A DNA stretch of 64,000 nt from Aquificaceae bacterium (lineage in GTDB: Bacteria; Aquificota; Aquificia; Aquificales; Aquificaceae), in assembly GCA_037481935.1 (NCBI GenBank), contig JBBFKQ010000001.1, forward strand, positions 204,741 through 268,740, given 5' to 3'. The stretch's first letter is position 1. Every line of letters begins with the position of its first letter. Below the pieces are notes generated by a model, which had not been told where the DNA came from, did no database searches, and was given only the letters and a program-made list of their open reading frames with translations. Of the stretch, positions 61,637 through 64,000 are shown piece after piece. The position numbers and the translations under genes are program-made.

Positions 61637-61978
61637 GAGAAATTAGGGATTATTTGATGGATATAAAGGATGAGTGTGAATATTTAATGAGTAGAACAAG
61701 GGGCTTGAATTATAATGAATTCATTTCAAGTGAAGAACTAAAAAGGGCTTTTGTGAGAAGTTTAGAAATTATCGGAGAAGCATCAAAGCATATTCCAAAA
61801 GAGATTAGAAAGAAATAAAGTGAAATTCCATGGAAAAAGTGTTATTGGAATCAGGAACAAAATGATTCATGAGTATTTCGGTGTTGATTATGCAGTTGTA
61901 TGGAAAACAATAAAAGAAAGAGTTCCTGAACTGTATGAAGTAATAAAGAAGATTATCAAAGAGATTAATGAGGCGTAG
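61633..61978 (+). pseudogene. HepT-like (HEPN) toxin, disrupted
   Basis: The first 61 residues ([18 protein letters not shown]...) fit the start of a HepT/DUF86 toxin. An in-frame TAA (61816-61818) stands where KKY(P/S)EIPW is expected, and after SEIPW a one-base shift at a run of five A (61834-61838) is needed to read VIGIRNKMIHEYFGVDY and on to the TAG at 61978. The toxin motif RX4HXY is intact as RNKMIHEY (61853-61876) in the shifted frame. So one nonsense and one frameshift break an otherwise complete RNase toxin. A sequencing error could explain the A run but not the TAA. Confidence 0.75.
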
Positions 61979-62022
61979 CGTTAGGTATAAAGTAAGGACT
62001 CTGAAGTGTTAAAATTTTTATT

Positions 62023-63552
62023 ATGGACATAAAGACCCTTGAAAGCTGGCTCTGGGAGGCAGCCTGTAGCATAAGGGGACCTGTAGATGCTCCAAAGTAT
62101 AAGGAATACATACTTCCCCTCATATTTCTTAAAAGGCTTTCCGATGTCTTTGAGGATGAGTTTGGGGAGGTGCTGGACATATACAAAAGCAAGGAGGAGG
62201 CGGAAAGGGTTCTTTTGGAGGATATAGAAAGAAACGGAAGACCCACCCTTGTGAGGTTTTACATACCACCCAGCGCCCGATGGGAAAATATAAGAAGGCA
62301 GACAAGGAATTTGGGCGAGTATCTTACTACGGCGGTAAGGGATGTGGCAAAGTATAACCCAAAGCTTGCGGGTGTTATAGATGCCACAGATTTCAACGCC
62401 ACCTCTATGGGCGTAAGGCTCATAAGCGATGAAAGCCTGAAGGCTCTTGTGGAAGTCCTGAGCAAACACAGGCTTGGGCTTAAGGATGTGGAGCCAGATA
62501 TTTTAGGAAGGGCTTATGAGTATCTTCTGAAGAAGTTTGCAGAAGGTTCAGGACAGTCTGCGGGTGAGTTCTACACACCCTATGAAGTGGCTTATATGAT
62601 GGCTAAGCTCATTGACCCAGAGGAAGGGCAGGAGGTCTATGACCCCTGCTGTGGTTCAGGTGGTCTTCTTATCAAGTGTGCCTTGGTCTTTAAGGAGAAA
62701 TACGGAGAGGACAGGAGCAAGAGACCTCTTAAGTTCTACGGGCAGGAAATAAACCATACCACCTATGCCATGGCTAAGATGAACGTATTCCTGCATGATA
62801 TGCATGCGGATATAGCCATTGGAGATACGATGAGAAAACCAGCCTTTTTGGAGGCGGACGGCTCTCTTAAGAAGTTTGACCTTGTGCTTGCCAATCCCAT
62901 GTGGAACCAGAAGTTTGAAGAAGAGGTTTATGAAAATGACCCATACAGGAGGTTTCCCTTTGGATATCCACCCTATGCCTCCGCAGACTGGGGATGGATA
63001 CAGCACATGCATGCAAGCCTTAAGGAGGGGGGAAAGCTTGCGGTGGTGATAGACACGGGGGCAGTCTCAAGGGGGAGCGGTTCCTCAGACAAAAACAGGG
63101 AAAAGGAAATAAGGAAGGCTTTTGTGGAAAGAGACCTCATTGAAGCTGTGATTCTGCTTCCTGAAAACCTCTTCTACAACACCACAGCCCCGGGCGTGAT
63201 AATAGTCATAAACAAAGCCAAAGGGGACGAAAGAAAAGGGAAGGTGCTTCTTATAAACATCTCAGACCTTTATGAGAAGGGAAGACCCAAAAACTACCTT
63301 CCTCAGTCTGCCATAGATAAGGTGTGCGAGATATACAGAGCGTTTAAGGAGGAGGAAGGCATAAGCAGGATTGTGAGCATAGAGGAGGTGAGACTTAACG
63401 ACTATAATCTTAGCCCCTCAAGGTATGTGGTGAAGGGAAACGAGGAGGAGGTTCTGGACCTTCAGGAGGCTGTGGTGGAGCTGGAAGAGGCGGAGGAGGA
63501 AAGAAGAGAAGCGGATAGGGTTCTGTGGGAGGTGCTGAAGAGCCTTGTGTAA
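62023..63552 (+). CDS. hsdM: Type I restriction-modification methylase subunit HsdM
   Basis: 509 residues. HsdM N-terminal domain (about 1-140), SAM loop DPCCGSGGLL (about 207-216), catalytic NPMW (about 288-291; usual NPPF), and a C-terminal helical region. The HsdS specificity and HsdR subunits are not directly downstream in the window: a convergent PIN-domain toxin gene comes instead. So it may be an orphan or the partners lie beyond. TAAAAT ends 7 bases before the ATG; no ribosome site. Confidence 0.92.
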   Translation: MDIKTLESWLWEAACSIRGPVDAPKYKEYILPLIFLKRLSDVFEDEFGEVLDIYKSKEEAERVLLEDIERNGRPTLVRFYIPPSARWENIRRQTRNLGEYLTTAVRDVAKYNPKLAGVIDATDFNATSMGVRLISDESLKALVEVLSKHRLGLKDVEPDILGRAYEYLLKKFAEGSGQSAGEFYTPYEVAYMMAKLIDPEEGQEVYDPCCGSGGLLIKCALVFKEKYGEDRSKRPLKFYGQEINHTTYAMAKMNVFLHDMHADIAIGDTMRKPAFLEADGSLKKFDLVLANPMWNQKFEEEVYENDPYRRFPFGYPPYASADWGWIQHMHASLKEGGKLAVVIDTGAVSRGSGSSDKNREKEIRKAFVERDLIEAVILLPENLFYNTTAPGVIIVINKAKGDERKGKVLLINISDLYEKGRPKNYLPQSAIDKVCEIYRAFKEEEGISRIVSIEEVRLNDYNLSPSRYVVKGNEEEVLDLQEAVVELEEAEEERREADRVLWEVLKSLV

Positions 63553-63557
63553 TTCTT

Positions 63558-64000
63558 CTACATGCTTATACGATGTTCTCTTTTAAGTCTTCTTAAAAAT
63601 TCAAAAGTGTCAATACATTCAACAGGTGGGTTCAGCATGCTGCACACATCGGGAATTTTTACCTCTGCATCGTATTTACCATCAGCTCCAGCTGAATGAG
63701 TTAATACCTTCGGTTTTTCCATGGTAACCAACACGAGCTTATTTTCTTTCGCAAAAGCTATTATATCAATATCTCTAGTTTTTAGGAAGGCTTCAGCTCT
63801 ATGAGGTGCGTATTTACTATACACCAAGCTTATTATTTCTTTCACTATTTCAAAAGTTTTTTCAGTAAGCTCTGCAAACAAAAGCTCCTTATGTCTTTTA
63901 GCCCATCTGACAAGACTATCATCTGGATTTCCTTCCATAATTTCCTCATAGACAGCTATGGGCATTTTTAATATGTCTTGCTTACAGGCTTTTAACAGCA
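63558..64000 (-). CDS. DUF4411-type PIN-domain protein (likely toxin), 5' end beyond window
   Basis: At least 147 codons, open to the window edge; an internal ATG at 63965 is probably not the true start because the frame continues upstream (LLKACKQDILK). PIN acidic residues and family features: Glu in YEEIMEGNPDDSLVRW, Asp in RDIDIIAFAKEN, LVTMEKPKV, and KIPDVCSMLNPPVECIDTF. DUF4411 proteins are usually RNases in toxin-antitoxin pairs with an XRE antitoxin upstream, outside the window here. Convergent with hsdM, 5 bases away. Confidence 0.75.
   Translation of the reverse strand, partial: LLKACKQDILKMPIAVYEEIMEGNPDDSLVRWAKRHKELLFAELTEKTFEIVKEIISLVYSKYAPHRAEAFLKTRDIDIIAFAKENKLVLVTMEKPKVLTHSAGADGKYDAEVKIPDVCSMLNPPVECIDTFEFLRRLKREHRISM

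Overview
The window looks like a piece of a chromosome from a thermophilic, autotrophic member of the Aquificaceae (Hydrogenobacter/Thermocrinis type). The main reasons are a large subunit of citryl-CoA synthetase and a FrdB-type iron-sulfur subunit (both reductive TCA cycle proteins in this group), a short DnaA of the Aquifex kind, a tmRNA close to that of Aquifex, a Trbp111-type tRNA-binding protein, and very tight gene packing with housekeeping genes scattered over many unrelated operons. No computation was run; all assignments are by reading protein and DNA motifs.

Layout. 1-9516: recN (edge), dnaA, aldo/keto reductase-frdB, a sigma-54 activator with a membrane protein and a CcmI-like lipoprotein, an exported protein with a PhoB/PhoP-like box, a zinc/manganese ABC pair, dnaJ and a DEDDh exonuclease. 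9516-18640: PBP1A, ccsA, tRNA-Ala, small and membrane proteins, a DHH-CBS-tRNA nucleotidyltransferase fusion, a K+ channel, ssrA (tmRNA) and Trbp111. 18642-24844: moeB followed by a two-gene unit of a RecB-like nuclease fused to a helicase and an Argonaute/PIWI-like protein. This is the strongest candidate for a new system in the window. 24974-31945: a di-iron flavodiiron-like protein, dnaE, small membrane proteins, a radical SAM enzyme, and flagellar FliJ/MotE-like genes. 31964-35633: a methionine-salvage operon mtnB-mtnD-mtnC interrupted by a complete Type II restriction-modification pair of the MjaI type. 35605-42698: an eight-gene operon with hemerythrin, a His-rich membrane protein, murG, galU, ctaA, ctaB and a divergent heme-copper oxidase-like subunit. 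42778-55317: mtaB, CsgG-like, phosphatase, tsaE, hslU, FliK/FlhB-like proteins, ROK kinase, corA, an iron-box-controlled DUF3501 operon, hisC, chaN, recR. 55350-61337: trxB, deoC, purB, trpB, atpG. 61337-64000: an accessory end with a decayed MntA/HepT toxin-antitoxin pair, hsdM without its partners, and a PIN-domain toxin at the window edge.

How it fits together: most genes are household functions in short operons linked by 1-8 base overlaps. A recurrent promoter design places a TATAAT-like hexamer 6-9 bases before the start codon with no Shine-Dalgarno sequence, suggesting leaderless transcripts; several divergent gene pairs share one AT core only 17-18 bp long. Against this background the defence genes stand out: a PIWI/helicase unit, a Type II system threaded into a metabolic operon, and a toxin/Type I cluster after atpG.
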